From an uncultured Holdemanella sp. (GTDB lineage: Bacteria; Bacillota_I; Bacilli_A; Erysipelotrichales; Erysipelotrichaceae): 12,500 nucleotides of DNA. Position numbers and translations under genes: made by a program. Below, piece by piece: positions 5,810-12,500 of the stretch. Position 1 is the stretch's first letter. Every line of letters begins with the position of its first letter. Under the pieces are notes generated by a model, which was not told where the DNA came from, did not search any database, and saw nothing but the letters and a program-made list of their open reading frames with translations. The stretch is from NCBI RefSeq assembly GCF_934754935.1, contig NZ_CAKVJB010000046.1:1-12500 (forward strand), written 5' to 3'.

Positions 5810-6501
5810 TTTCTTTTGAAAATGTTAAAAAGACTTATCATATGGGAGAAATCGATATACATGCATTGGATGATGTAAGTTTTGAAATTGAACAAGGTGA
5901 GTTTGTGATCATCGCTGGCGCAAGTGGTGCTGGTAAGAGTACAATTCTAAATTTGCTTGGAGGAATGGATACTGTCAGCGAGGGAAAAATCATCGTAGAT
6001 GGAAGAGAAATTAGTTCTTATAAAGAAAAAGATATGACACTGTATCGAAGATATGATGTTGGATTTGTTTTTCAATTTTATAATTTAGTTCAAAATTTAA
6101 CGCTTCGAGAAAATGTCGAGCTTGCTACACAGATTTGTAAAAAACCACTTGATATTGATGAAACTATAGATCTTGTTGGGTTAAAAGATAGAACTTATAA
6201 TTTTCCTAGCCAACTATCTGGTGGTGAGCAACAGCGTGTTGCGATTGCAAGAGCACTGGCTAAAAATCCAAAGCTTCTACTTTGTGATGAGCCTACAGGT
6301 GCATTAGATTATCAGACTGGTAAACAAGTCCTTAAAGTTTTGCAGGATACGTGCAAAACTCAAAATAAAACGGTTATAGTAATTACCCACAACTTAGCAT
6401 TAACACCAATGGGAGATAAGGTCATTAAGGTTCGTAGTGGAAAAATCGAAAGTATTACATATAATGAACATCCAATGGATGTCAATGATATAGAGTATTA
6501 A
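5797..6501 (+). CDS. ABC transporter ATP-binding protein, MacB/LolD/FtsE-like
   Basis: The 234-residue ATPase has a full set of nucleotide-binding motifs: Walker A GASGAGKST (41-49), Q-loop Q93, signature LSGGEQQ (140-146), Walker B LLLCDEP (160-166) with catalytic E165, GALD D-loop (168-171) and H198. The DEPTGALD form and small size place it in the MacB/LolD group that pairs with FtsX-like permeases. The start at 5797 follows GAGGTG with a 6-base gap; an in-frame GTG at 5788 overlaps that ribosome site. It is separated by one base from the permease gene, so the two form one operon and one complex at the membrane. Substrate is not indicated, and no two-component system or lantibiotic genes lie beside it in the window. 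Confidence 0.93.
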   Translation: MSAFISFENVKKTYHMGEIDIHALDDVSFEIEQGEFVIIAGASGAGKSTILNLLGGMDTVSEGKIIVDGREISSYKEKDMTLYRRYDVGFVFQFYNLVQNLTLRENVELATQICKKPLDIDETIDLVGLKDRTYNFPSQLSGGEQQRVAIARALAKNPKLLLCDEPTGALDYQTGKQVLKVLQDTCKTQNKTVIVITHNLALTPMGDKVIKVRSGKIESITYNEHPMDVNDIEY

Positions 6502-6502
6502 T

Positions 6503-9500
6503 ATGCCTTCTACTTATCTAAAGGATATTTTCCGAGAAATTAAAATCTCCCTTGGCCGTTTTCTATCTATCCTTTGTATCGTGGCGATTGGCGTTGCTTT
6601 TTTTGCAGGTATTAAAGCCAGTGCTCCAGATATGAAGAATAGTGCCGATACATATTTTGATAAATACAATGTTCAAGATATTCAAGTTTATTCTACAATC
6701 GGTCTAACAAAAAAGGATGTAGCTGCCATCAAGAAAATTAAGGGTGTTAAATCTGTACAGCCAAACTTTTCAATGGATACATTATCTCAAATTGATTCTA
6801 CCCAAATGGTTATAAAAGTAATTTCTTATGAAATTGATCAAAAGATGAATAAAATTCGTTTGGTTGAAGGGCGTATGCCTGAAAGAGAAAATGAATGTTT
6901 GGTTGAAGCTAGTTCTGCAACAAATAAACTGTATGGTACTTTCCACATTGGTGATACTATCAAACTACAAAGTGGTACTAATGAAGCTTTATCCAAATCA
7001 TTAAAGCGTACGAAATACAAAATTGTAGGTACTTGTTACAACCCAAATTACTTATCTTATGAAAAAGGTTCAAGTAATATTGGTTCTGGAACTGTAAACT
7101 CATTTATATATATTCAAAATACAAATGTCTTAAAGGATTATTATACAGAAGTGGATGTTTGTGTAAAAGGTGCTAAAGATTTAGATTGTTATAGTGATGA
7201 ATATTTTGATGTAGTTGATCCAGTATTAAAGAAAATCAAAAAGATTTCGAACAAACAAATCGATGCGCGTATTCAATCTTATCAGTCTGAACTGGATGAG
7301 AAGAAACAAGAAGCCAATGATAAATTTGAGGATGCTGAGAATCAATTGAATGATGCTCAAAATAAGATTGATTCTGGTCTGGCTGAAATTCAAAGTAATG
7401 AATTGAAACTGCAGAATTCTAAAGATCAAATCAATCAGGGGTGGAATGAGTATTATGCAAATATAAAAGTATTAGATAATATTCCAACTCTACAAAATGC
7501 GATTGCTCAAATTGAAGAGAGTGAAAAAAAGCTACCTGAATTATTGAGTCAAAAAGAACAGGTTGAAAATGGTTTGAATCAAATCAATGCAGTAATTGAT
7601 GATCTTTATGCTCAACGTAAAATGATACAAGATTCTATCGATTTGATCGATATGGCAATTGAAAAGGCACAAAATACGCCTAGTACAGATGAGCAGACTG
7701 AAGCTTTGAAAAATAAACTCATTGAAAATCTAAATAATTCAAAAACATATCTTGAAGGTAAATTAGCAACAATCGATCAGACTATAGCTAAAAAAGCTGA
7801 GTTAGAAGCAATCCTACCTCAAATTCAGGTTGGAATTGATCAAATTCAAGCGGCTAGCAGCAAAAAAACTGAATTGCAATCTCAACTTAATCAATTGTTG
7901 AGTGCAAAAAATCAATTGAATAATGCTTATGTAACATTAATTAATGGTCAAACTCAATATGAGGATGGCGTATCGAAAATTGAAGATGCGAAAAATGAAT
8001 TAAATAAAAGTATTGAGCAACTTACTTTATCAAAAGCAGAATTTAATATTCAAAAGCATGACGCTTTAAAAGAATTAAGTGATGCACAATTAGAAATCGA
8101 TAAGATGGAAGGTAAGTGGATCGTATTAGATCGTGACTCCCATTATTCTTATCGTGATTATGGTGCTTGCGCGGATCGTATGGATGGTATTGCCAAAGTA
8201 TTCCCAGTATTCTTCTTCTTAGTAGCGGCCTTAGTTTGTATGACAACTATGACAAGAATGGTTGATGAACAAAGAAATGAGATGGGAACTTTAAAAGCCT
8301 TAGGTTATTCAAAGCTGCAAATTGCTTCTAAGTATATCATTTATGCGTTGATTGCGAGTATATTAGGGTCTATATTAGGATGTTCTTTAGGAATGTTCTT
8401 ATTCCCAACTGTCATCTTTAATGCTTGGAACACATTATATAATATCGATCAAATTAAATTTTTATTTCAACCAGGACTTATATTATTAGCAAGTGGATCT
8501 GTTACTGGTATTACTTTACTAGCAACACTTTATTCTATTTATAGTGAATTGATTGAAATGCCTAGTCAATTAATGCGTCCTAAAGCTGCAAAAGCTGGTA
8601 AAAAGATTCTTTTAGAAAGAATTACATTTATCTGGAAACGATTATCTTTCTTACAAAAAGTAACGGCTAGAAATATTTTCCGTTATAAAAAAAGATTCTT
8701 TATGACCATCATTGGTATTGCAGGATGTTCTGCATTACTTGTAGCTGGCTTTGGTATTAACGATAGTATTTCGGATATTGTTAATCAACAATATAATGTC
8801 ATTTATCATTATGATGCAACTGTGGCAGCTAAAACAAATGAAATCACTTCTCAAATAGAATCTTTAAAAGGTGTTAATAATGTTTATGAAGAAGATCATC
8901 TTGCGGTAACAACAAAGATAGAAAACAAGGATATTTCAACTACGGTTCATATTATTTCCAATGACAAAAAATTCAAAAAATTCTGCACTTTATTTAATGG
9001 TAATACTGAATTTGATCTTGATGATTCTTCTGTATTGATATCTCAAAAAATGGCCACTAAATTAAATAAAAAAGCTGGAGATATAATCAAATTTAAAGAT
9101 GCAAATAATAAGGTCATAAAAGCTAAAATAAAAGGTGTGTTTACGAATTATGTTGGTCACCATATTTATGCAAGTGAATCTTTATACAAGAGTTGGAATA
9201 CAAACGCAAAAACAACACATACTTACTTAATTAAATCTAAAAAAACAACTAAGAAGTTTGAACGTGATTTGGGTAATAAAATTATGAATATAGATGGTGT
9301 TCAAAGTGTTACTTTCTACTCATCTCTACAAAAAAACTTTAAAGATATGATCAAAAGTATTTCTTATATTGTAGTTGTCCTTGTTATTTCAGCTGCATGT
9401 CTTGCCTTTGTAGTACTATATAATCTTAGTAATGTTAATATTTCTGAAAGAAAGCGTGAGATTGCGACAATTAAAGTACTTGGATTTACAAGAAAAGAAG

Positions 9501-9760
9501 TTGATGCCTATATCAATAGAGAAACCATTCTATTGACTGTTTTAGGTTCATTGATTGGTTTAGGTATCGGTATTGGTTTACATCACTTGATAATGAACTT
9601 AGCTGAGATGGATGATATTATGTTTGGTAGAACAATCAATCCAATATCTTATGTGATTAGTTTTGTAATGACGATTGGTTTCAATGCAATTATCAATTTA
9701 TGCATGCATAAAAAACTAAATAACATTCAAATGGTTGAATCATTAAAAGCTGTGGAATAA
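6503..9760 (+). CDS. FtsX-like (MacB-type) ABC permease with long coiled-coil insertion
   Basis: The 1085-residue membrane protein has two FtsX modules. TM1 (about 18-38) is followed by a large extracytoplasmic region. Residues 50-250 look like a MacB periplasmic-core domain, and about 255-540 are almost wholly heptad-rich, Gln/Asn/Glu/Lys-rich coiled coil. TM2-TM4 then lie near 563-583, 608-634 and 655-680, with the cytoplasmic VDEQRNEMGTLKALGYSK coupling segment (587-604). The second module has TM5 (732-750), a second extracellular domain (760-945), and TM6-TM8 (952-974, 1007-1027, 1046-1066), with SERKREIATIKVLGFTRKEV (981-1000) repeating the coupling motif. Helix breakers near residues 391-400 sit at the middle of the coiled coil, suggesting an antiparallel hairpin projecting outward. 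Translation is probably coupled to the ATPase (one-base gap, weak ribosome site). MacB-type systems transmit force rather than move substrates through the membrane; the target here is unknown. Confidence 0.92.
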   Translation: MPSTYLKDIFREIKISLGRFLSILCIVAIGVAFFAGIKASAPDMKNSADTYFDKYNVQDIQVYSTIGLTKKDVAAIKKIKGVKSVQPNFSMDTLSQIDSTQMVIKVISYEIDQKMNKIRLVEGRMPERENECLVEASSATNKLYGTFHIGDTIKLQSGTNEALSKSLKRTKYKIVGTCYNPNYLSYEKGSSNIGSGTVNSFIYIQNTNVLKDYYTEVDVCVKGAKDLDCYSDEYFDVVDPVLKKIKKISNKQIDARIQSYQSELDEKKQEANDKFEDAENQLNDAQNKIDSGLAEIQSNELKLQNSKDQINQGWNEYYANIKVLDNIPTLQNAIAQIEESEKKLPELLSQKEQVENGLNQINAVIDDLYAQRKMIQDSIDLIDMAIEKAQNTPSTDEQTEALKNKLIENLNNSKTYLEGKLATIDQTIAKKAELEAILPQIQVGIDQIQAASSKKTELQSQLNQLLSAKNQLNNAYVTLINGQTQYEDGVSKIEDAKNELNKSIEQLTLSKAEFNIQKHDALKELSDAQLEIDKMEGKWIVLDRDSHYSYRDYGACADRMDGIAKVFPVFFFLVAALVCMTTMTRMVDEQRNEMGTLKALGYSKLQIASKYIIYALIASILGSILGCSLGMFLFPTVIFNAWNTLYNIDQIKFLFQPGLILLASGSVTGITLLATLYSIYSELIEMPSQLMRPKAAKAGKKILLERITFIWKRLSFLQKVTARNIFRYKKRFFMTIIGIAGCSALLVAGFGINDSISDIVNQQYNVIYHYDATVAAKTNEITSQIESLKGVNNVYEEDHLAVTTKIENKDISTTVHIISNDKKFKKFCTLFNGNTEFDLDDSSVLISQKMATKLNKKAGDIIKFKDANNKVIKAKIKGVFTNYVGHHIYASESLYKSWNTNAKTTHTYLIKSKKTTKKFERDLGNKIMNIDGVQSVTFYSSLQKNFKDMIKSISYIVVVLVISAACLAFVVLYNLSNVNISERKREIATIKVLGFTRKEVDAYINRETILLTVLGSLIGLGIGIGLHHLIMNLAEMDDIMFGRTINPISYVISFVMTIGFNAIINLCMHKKLNNIQMVESLKAVE

Positions 9761-9776
9761 CCCACAGCTTTTTTTA
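9745..9776 (+). terminator. Terminator of the ABC operon
   Basis: AAAAGCTGTGG (9745-9755) pairs perfectly with CCACAGCTTTT (9762-9772) around a loop holding the permease stop codon, and a T run follows. Confidence 0.9.
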
Positions 9777-9777
9777 T

Positions 9778-9800
9778 AAAAAAAACCCTCAAAATGAGGG
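9778..9800 (-). terminator. Terminator of the pfkA-pyk operon
   Basis: On the minus strand CCCTCA and TGAGGG (9786-9800) form a 6-bp stem with a 3-base loop, followed by eight T residues (9778-9785). It lies 9 bases after the pyk stop and abuts the convergent ABC terminator. Confidence 0.88.
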
Positions 9801-9809
9801 CTATGTTAA

Positions 9810-11222
9810 CTAGATTTGTGCAATACGCATCATATTTGTGTTACCTGATCCTACCGGATATCCAGCAACAACAATGATGTGATCTCCTGTTTTAAATCCA
9901 GCTTGTAATGCTAGATTACGAGCTAAATCAATATCATTTTCTTTTGTATTTTGAATGTTTGAAACAACTGGAGTTACACCATTGACTGGTAATAAACTAC
10001 GTTGTGTTACTTCGTCAAATGTAACACCTAAAATAGGAGCACAAGGGCGGAATTTAGCTAAACGACGAACTGTATTTCCACTTTGTGTAAACGCGATAAT
10101 ACATTTGATATCAATTGCCAATGCAGTATCAGCTACTGAAATACCGATTGCATCATTTAAAGTACGTTTACTTGATTTAACGTTAGCTTTTAAACGTTCT
10201 TTGTATGGAATCATTGGTTCAATTGCATTCGCAATCTTAGTCATTGTTTGAACACATTCAACTGGGTAATGACCTGCTGCAGATTCACCAGATAACATGA
10301 TACAGTCTGTTCCATCCATAATAGCATTAGCTACATCACTTGCTTCTGCACGTGTTGGACGAGGGTTTTCCTGCATAGATTCTAACATGTGTGTTGCAGT
10401 GATAGCTGGTTTACCAACTTCGTTTGCAACAGCAATCATGCGTTTTTGATAAATAGGTACTAATTCTAAACTTACGTCAACACCTAAATCTCCACGAGCA
10501 ACCATTACTCCATCTGCAACCTCTAAGATTTCGCGGATGTTATCAAAACCTTCCTGGTTTTCAATTTTAGGGAAAATTTGAATCATATCTTTATTTTCAT
10601 CAATTAAAATTTGACGAATTGCTAAAACGTCATCTTTACGACGTGTGAAACTTGCTGCGATATAATCAACATCCATTTTACAACCAAAACGAATGTCAGA
10701 TTCATCTTTTTCAGAAATAAATGGCATACTTAATTTAATACCTGGCAAGTTACATCCCTTACGGCTCTTTAAGAAATGTGGGTTATTTACTACACCATGG
10801 ATACGATCTGGAGTTACTTCTGTAAAAGTAACTTTCATTTTACCATCATCCATTAAAATGTAGTCACCAGCTTGTACGTCATTGAATACTTCTGGACAAC
10901 GTAATGTGAATCTTTCGTGGTTTCCTAAAACTTCTTCTTTAACTAAATCAATTTCGTCACCTTCGGCAAATTCACATCCACCATTTTCAAAATCACCTAA
11001 ACGAATTTCTGGACCTTTAGTATCTAGTAAAATTCCGATAGGTTTTCCTGTTTCCTTACTTACTTCACGAATACGTTTAACACGTTCTGCATGTTCTTCA
11101 TAGTCTCCATGAGAGAAATTCAAACGTGCAATGTTCATTCCAGCTTCAACAAGTTTTGTTAAAACTTCTTTGCTTTCACTAGCTGGACCAATAGTACAAA
11201 TAATTTTTGTTTTTTTGCTCAT
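9810..11222 (-). CDS. pyk: Pyruvate kinase
   Basis: The 470-residue enzyme converts phosphoenolpyruvate and ADP to pyruvate and ATP, the last step of glycolysis. Landmarks are NFSHGDYEEH (35-44), LLDTKGPEIR (65-74), the catalytic lysine in IFPKIENQEG (K219, metal ligand E221), GVMVARGDLGVD (238-249), TRAEASDVANAI (290-301) and MLSGESAAG (309-317). The C-terminal allosteric domain ends in the usual AGYPVGSGNTN region. It lacks the extra C-terminal PEP-utiliser-like domain found in Bacillus enzymes. E84 appears to align with Glu117 of rabbit muscle enzyme, which would predict K+ dependence. The usual ATQML motif reads ATHML (H278). AAGGAAGG precedes the ATG, 26 bases after pfkA, so it is the second gene of the pfkA operon. 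Confidence 0.96.
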   Translation of the reverse strand: MSKKTKIICTIGPASESKEVLTKLVEAGMNIARLNFSHGDYEEHAERVKRIREVSKETGKPIGILLDTKGPEIRLGDFENGGCEFAEGDEIDLVKEEVLGNHERFTLRCPEVFNDVQAGDYILMDDGKMKVTFTEVTPDRIHGVVNNPHFLKSRKGCNLPGIKLSMPFISEKDESDIRFGCKMDVDYIAASFTRRKDDVLAIRQILIDENKDMIQIFPKIENQEGFDNIREILEVADGVMVARGDLGVDVSLELVPIYQKRMIAVANEVGKPAITATHMLESMQENPRPTRAEASDVANAIMDGTDCIMLSGESAAGHYPVECVQTMTKIANAIEPMIPYKERLKANVKSSKRTLNDAIGISVADTALAIDIKCIIAFTQSGNTVRRLAKFRPCAPILGVTFDEVTQRSLLPVNGVTPVVSNIQNTKENDIDLARNLALQAGFKTGDHIIVVAGYPVGSGNTNMMRIAQI

Positions 11223-11248
11223 TTTTTTGTCCTTCCTTTTAATTTATC

Positions 11249-12211
11249 CTAAACCAAACGATCAAATAAGTTCATTAGTGGTTTACGAGATTCTTGTGGC
11301 ATGCTTAATGCTTCTTCAATTGGATACGAAATAATTTTATTGTCTCTAATTGAGATACATTGTCCGCCAATGCCTTGCATCAATAAATCTACGGCTTTTT
11401 CGCCCATTTGTGATGCTAACAAACGATCAAATGGGCATGGAGATCCTCCACGTTGAATATGGCCTAAAACAGTAGCTCTACCTGAAAAACCGGTATTCAA
11501 ACTTACCTTCTTTGCAAATTGATCAACGTCAGTAATTTTTTCACTAATTACTACAATCGCATGTTTTTTCTTTTTGATAATATCGATGTCTCTTAAACGA
11601 TCTAAAACATCTTGTTCATCAAATCCTGTATCACTTGTCACAACAATTTCAGCACCACAGGCAATTCCAGACCATAATGCTAAGTCTCCACAGCGATTTC
11701 CCATAACTTCAACAATAGAACAACGGTGATGTGAATTCGATGTATCTCTTAATTTATCGACACATTCAACAACAGTTTCTAATGCTGTTTGGAACCCAAT
11801 TGTGTAATCCGTACAAGTAATATCGTTATCGATAGTACCAGGTAGTCCGATACAGTTAATTCCCATTTCAGTTAAAGATAATGCACCACGATATGAACCA
11901 TCTCCACCAATAACAACTACAGCTTCAATGCCTCTTTTCTTTAATTGAGCAATTGCTTTTTTTCTGACTTCAATGTCTTTGAACTCAGGTAAACGTGCTG
12001 ATCCTAAAATAGTACCACCTCTATTTACAATATCTCCAACAGTTTCACGAGTTAATGGTTCAATATATCCTTCAACCATTCCTTTATAACCATTGTAAAT
12101 ACCAAATACTTCTAAACCACTATTTAATCCAACACGAGTTACCGCGCGTATTGCAGCATTCATTCCCGGTGAATCACCACCAGAAGTCAAAATACCAATT
12201 CTTTTAACCAT
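11249..12211 (-). CDS. pfkA: ATP-dependent 6-phosphofructokinase
   Basis: The 320-residue enzyme phosphorylates fructose 6-phosphate, the committed step of glycolysis. It shows SGGDSPGMNA (10-19), GGDGSYRGA (102-110) with Gly at 105 marking the ATP-dependent rather than PPi type, catalytic PGTIDND (124-130, base D128), R163, and LGHIQRGGSP (249-258). Allosteric ADP/PEP-site residues of the E. coli type look conserved (R22, R26, R55, R155, E188, K213-K216). One oddity is MGNRCGD (170-176), where E. coli has MGRYCGD, so the arginine is displaced by one position. GGAGG lies 7 bases before the ATG. It leads a pfkA-pyk operon with cre and Rex-like sites upstream, consistent with carbon and redox control. 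Confidence 0.97.
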   Translation of the reverse strand: MVKRIGILTSGGDSPGMNAAIRAVTRVGLNSGLEVFGIYNGYKGMVEGYIEPLTRETVGDIVNRGGTILGSARLPEFKDIEVRKKAIAQLKKRGIEAVVVIGGDGSYRGALSLTEMGINCIGLPGTIDNDITCTDYTIGFQTALETVVECVDKLRDTSNSHHRCSIVEVMGNRCGDLALWSGIACGAEIVVTSDTGFDEQDVLDRLRDIDIIKKKKHAIVVISEKITDVDQFAKKVSLNTGFSGRATVLGHIQRGGSPCPFDRLLASQMGEKAVDLLMQGIGGQCISIRDNKIISYPIEEALSMPQESRKPLMNLFDRLV

Positions 12212-12247
12212 AATATGTCCTCCATAGACTCATTATTAATCATCATA

Positions 12248-12256
12248 AATATACCA
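12248..12256 (-). promoter_or_regulatory. Extended -10 promoter of pfkA-pyk
   Basis: On the minus strand TGG TATATT gives an extended -10 (TATATT at 12248-12253). The -35 position is only a T run, so the promoter looks activator-dependent or reliant on the TG motif. The predicted start near 12241 leaves about a 30-base leader with GGAGG. Confidence 0.6.
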
Positions 12257-12289
12257 CATAAAAAAGGTTTAAAAAAGGGAAAATTCATC

Positions 12290-12303
12290 TGAAAACGCTT
12301 TTA
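12290..12303. promoter_or_regulatory. cre site (CcpA) upstream of pfkA-pyk
   Basis: TGAAAACGCTTTTA matches 13 of 14 cre consensus positions on the plus strand, and its complement matches equally well, as expected for this near-palindromic site. Its centre is about 55 bases upstream of the predicted transcription start, on the far side of the -35. That arrangement fits activation by CcpA, as known for the lactococcal pfk-pyk-ldh operon. Confidence 0.65.
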
Positions 12304-12333
12304 GGTAAAAAAGATTTATAACTTTAAAAGCAT

Positions 12334-12351
12334 TTGTGAAATATTTGGCAT
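12334..12351. promoter_or_regulatory. Rex-like redox operator upstream of pfkA
   Basis: TTGTGAAATATTTGGCAT has a perfect left half (TTGTGAA) of the Rex operator TTGTGAANNNNTTCACAA, correct 4-base spacing, and a degenerate right half (4 of 7). A perfect palindrome TTGTTAACAA follows at 12353-12362. Rex binding is inferred. The rest of 12212-12420 is AT-rich and holds only the promoter and cre described separately. Confidence 0.35.
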
Positions 12352-12414
12352 TTTGTTAACAATTAATAAAAACATATATTATTATATTATGAATAATTAA
12401 TTTTTTTAGAAGAA

Positions 12415-12450
12415 GAAAAAAACGCCAAGTCTAAATAAAAAGGACTTGGC
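12415..12450 (-). terminator. Terminator, probably ending an rRNA operon
   Basis: On the minus strand GCCAAGTC and GACTTGGC (12443-12450 and 12424-12431) form a perfect 8-bp stem with an 11-base loop, followed by G and seven T residues. It sits just downstream of the probable 5S rRNA end and upstream of pfkA, so it would insulate pfkA from rRNA transcription. Confidence 0.85.
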
Positions 12451-12478
12451 TTTTAAATATATGTAAGTATAAAAAAAA

Positions 12479-12500
12479 GACCCGGCAGCTAGCTATCTTC
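12479..12500 (-). rRNA. Probable 3' end of 5S rRNA (partial)
   Basis: The minus strand reads GAAGATAGCTAGCTGCCGGG and then TC before eight T residues. This fits the conserved 3' end of 5S rRNA (GAGAGUAGGxxGxUGCCxGGC), including the UGCC of the helix I/III region. The stretch is GC-rich compared with the AT-rich flanks, and a terminator follows at once. Only 22 bases are visible, so a tRNA or other structured RNA cannot be wholly excluded. Confidence 0.6.

Noticed and set aside
7265..8122. Apparent sequence repetition in the permease gene considered as tandem DNA repeats
   Set aside because: The similarity is only heptad-like use of Gln, Asn, Glu, Lys and Leu codons; no repeated DNA unit is visible.
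1..12500. CRISPR array, insertion sequence, prophage or tRNA genes
   Set aside because: No regularly spaced direct repeats, transposase or integrase frames, or cloverleaf sequences were seen on either strand.

Overview
The window is AT-rich, uses standard bacterial signals (TTGACA/TATAAT-like promoters, GGAGG-type ribosome sites, U-tailed hairpin terminators) and carries gene families typical of anaerobic low-GC Firmicutes: an ECF-type folate S component under a THF riboswitch, a flavin reductase-rubredoxin fusion, paired DegV proteins, and a pfkA-pyk operon. A gut Erysipelotrichia-like or neighbouring Bacillota/Mycoplasmatota lineage fits best. This is inferred from gene content and composition, not from a marker gene.

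Layout. 1-138: tail of an unrecognised plus-strand gene and its terminator. 155-910: a consensus promoter whose -35 box lies inside that terminator, then a tetrahydrofolate riboswitch and folT. 925-3243 (minus): folC, a MarR regulator and a flavin reductase-rubredoxin protein, all read in one direction. marR has its own promoter with a catabolite-responsive (cre) match in the spacer. 3280-3939: uracil-DNA glycosylase, diverging from folC across only 36 bp. 3987-5704 (minus): two tandem DegV/FakB-like fatty-acid-binding proteins. 5797-9760: an ABC ATPase and a 1085-residue FtsX/MacB-type permease with a long coiled-coil insertion. 9810-12211 (minus): pfkA followed by pyk. 12212-12420: pfkA control region with an extended -10, a strong cre match and a Rex-like site. 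12424-12500: terminator and probable 3' end of a 5S rRNA gene, suggesting an rRNA operon just outside the window.

How the parts fit. folT imports folate and senses THF through its leader; folC, nearby but oppositely oriented, polyglutamylates folates and thereby retains them. pfkA and pyk encode the two committed kinases of glycolysis and share a control region suited to CcpA activation. The marR-rubredoxin pair looks like a small oxidative or nitrosative stress module. The ABC pair is probably an envelope-associated mechanotransmission or export system with unknown substrate.

Most genes belong to well-known families. I did not find a clearly new system. The most interesting material is regulatory: the terminator/promoter overlap before the THF riboswitch, the cre and Rex-like sites, the possibly leaderless folC, and the coiled-coil hairpin in the permease.
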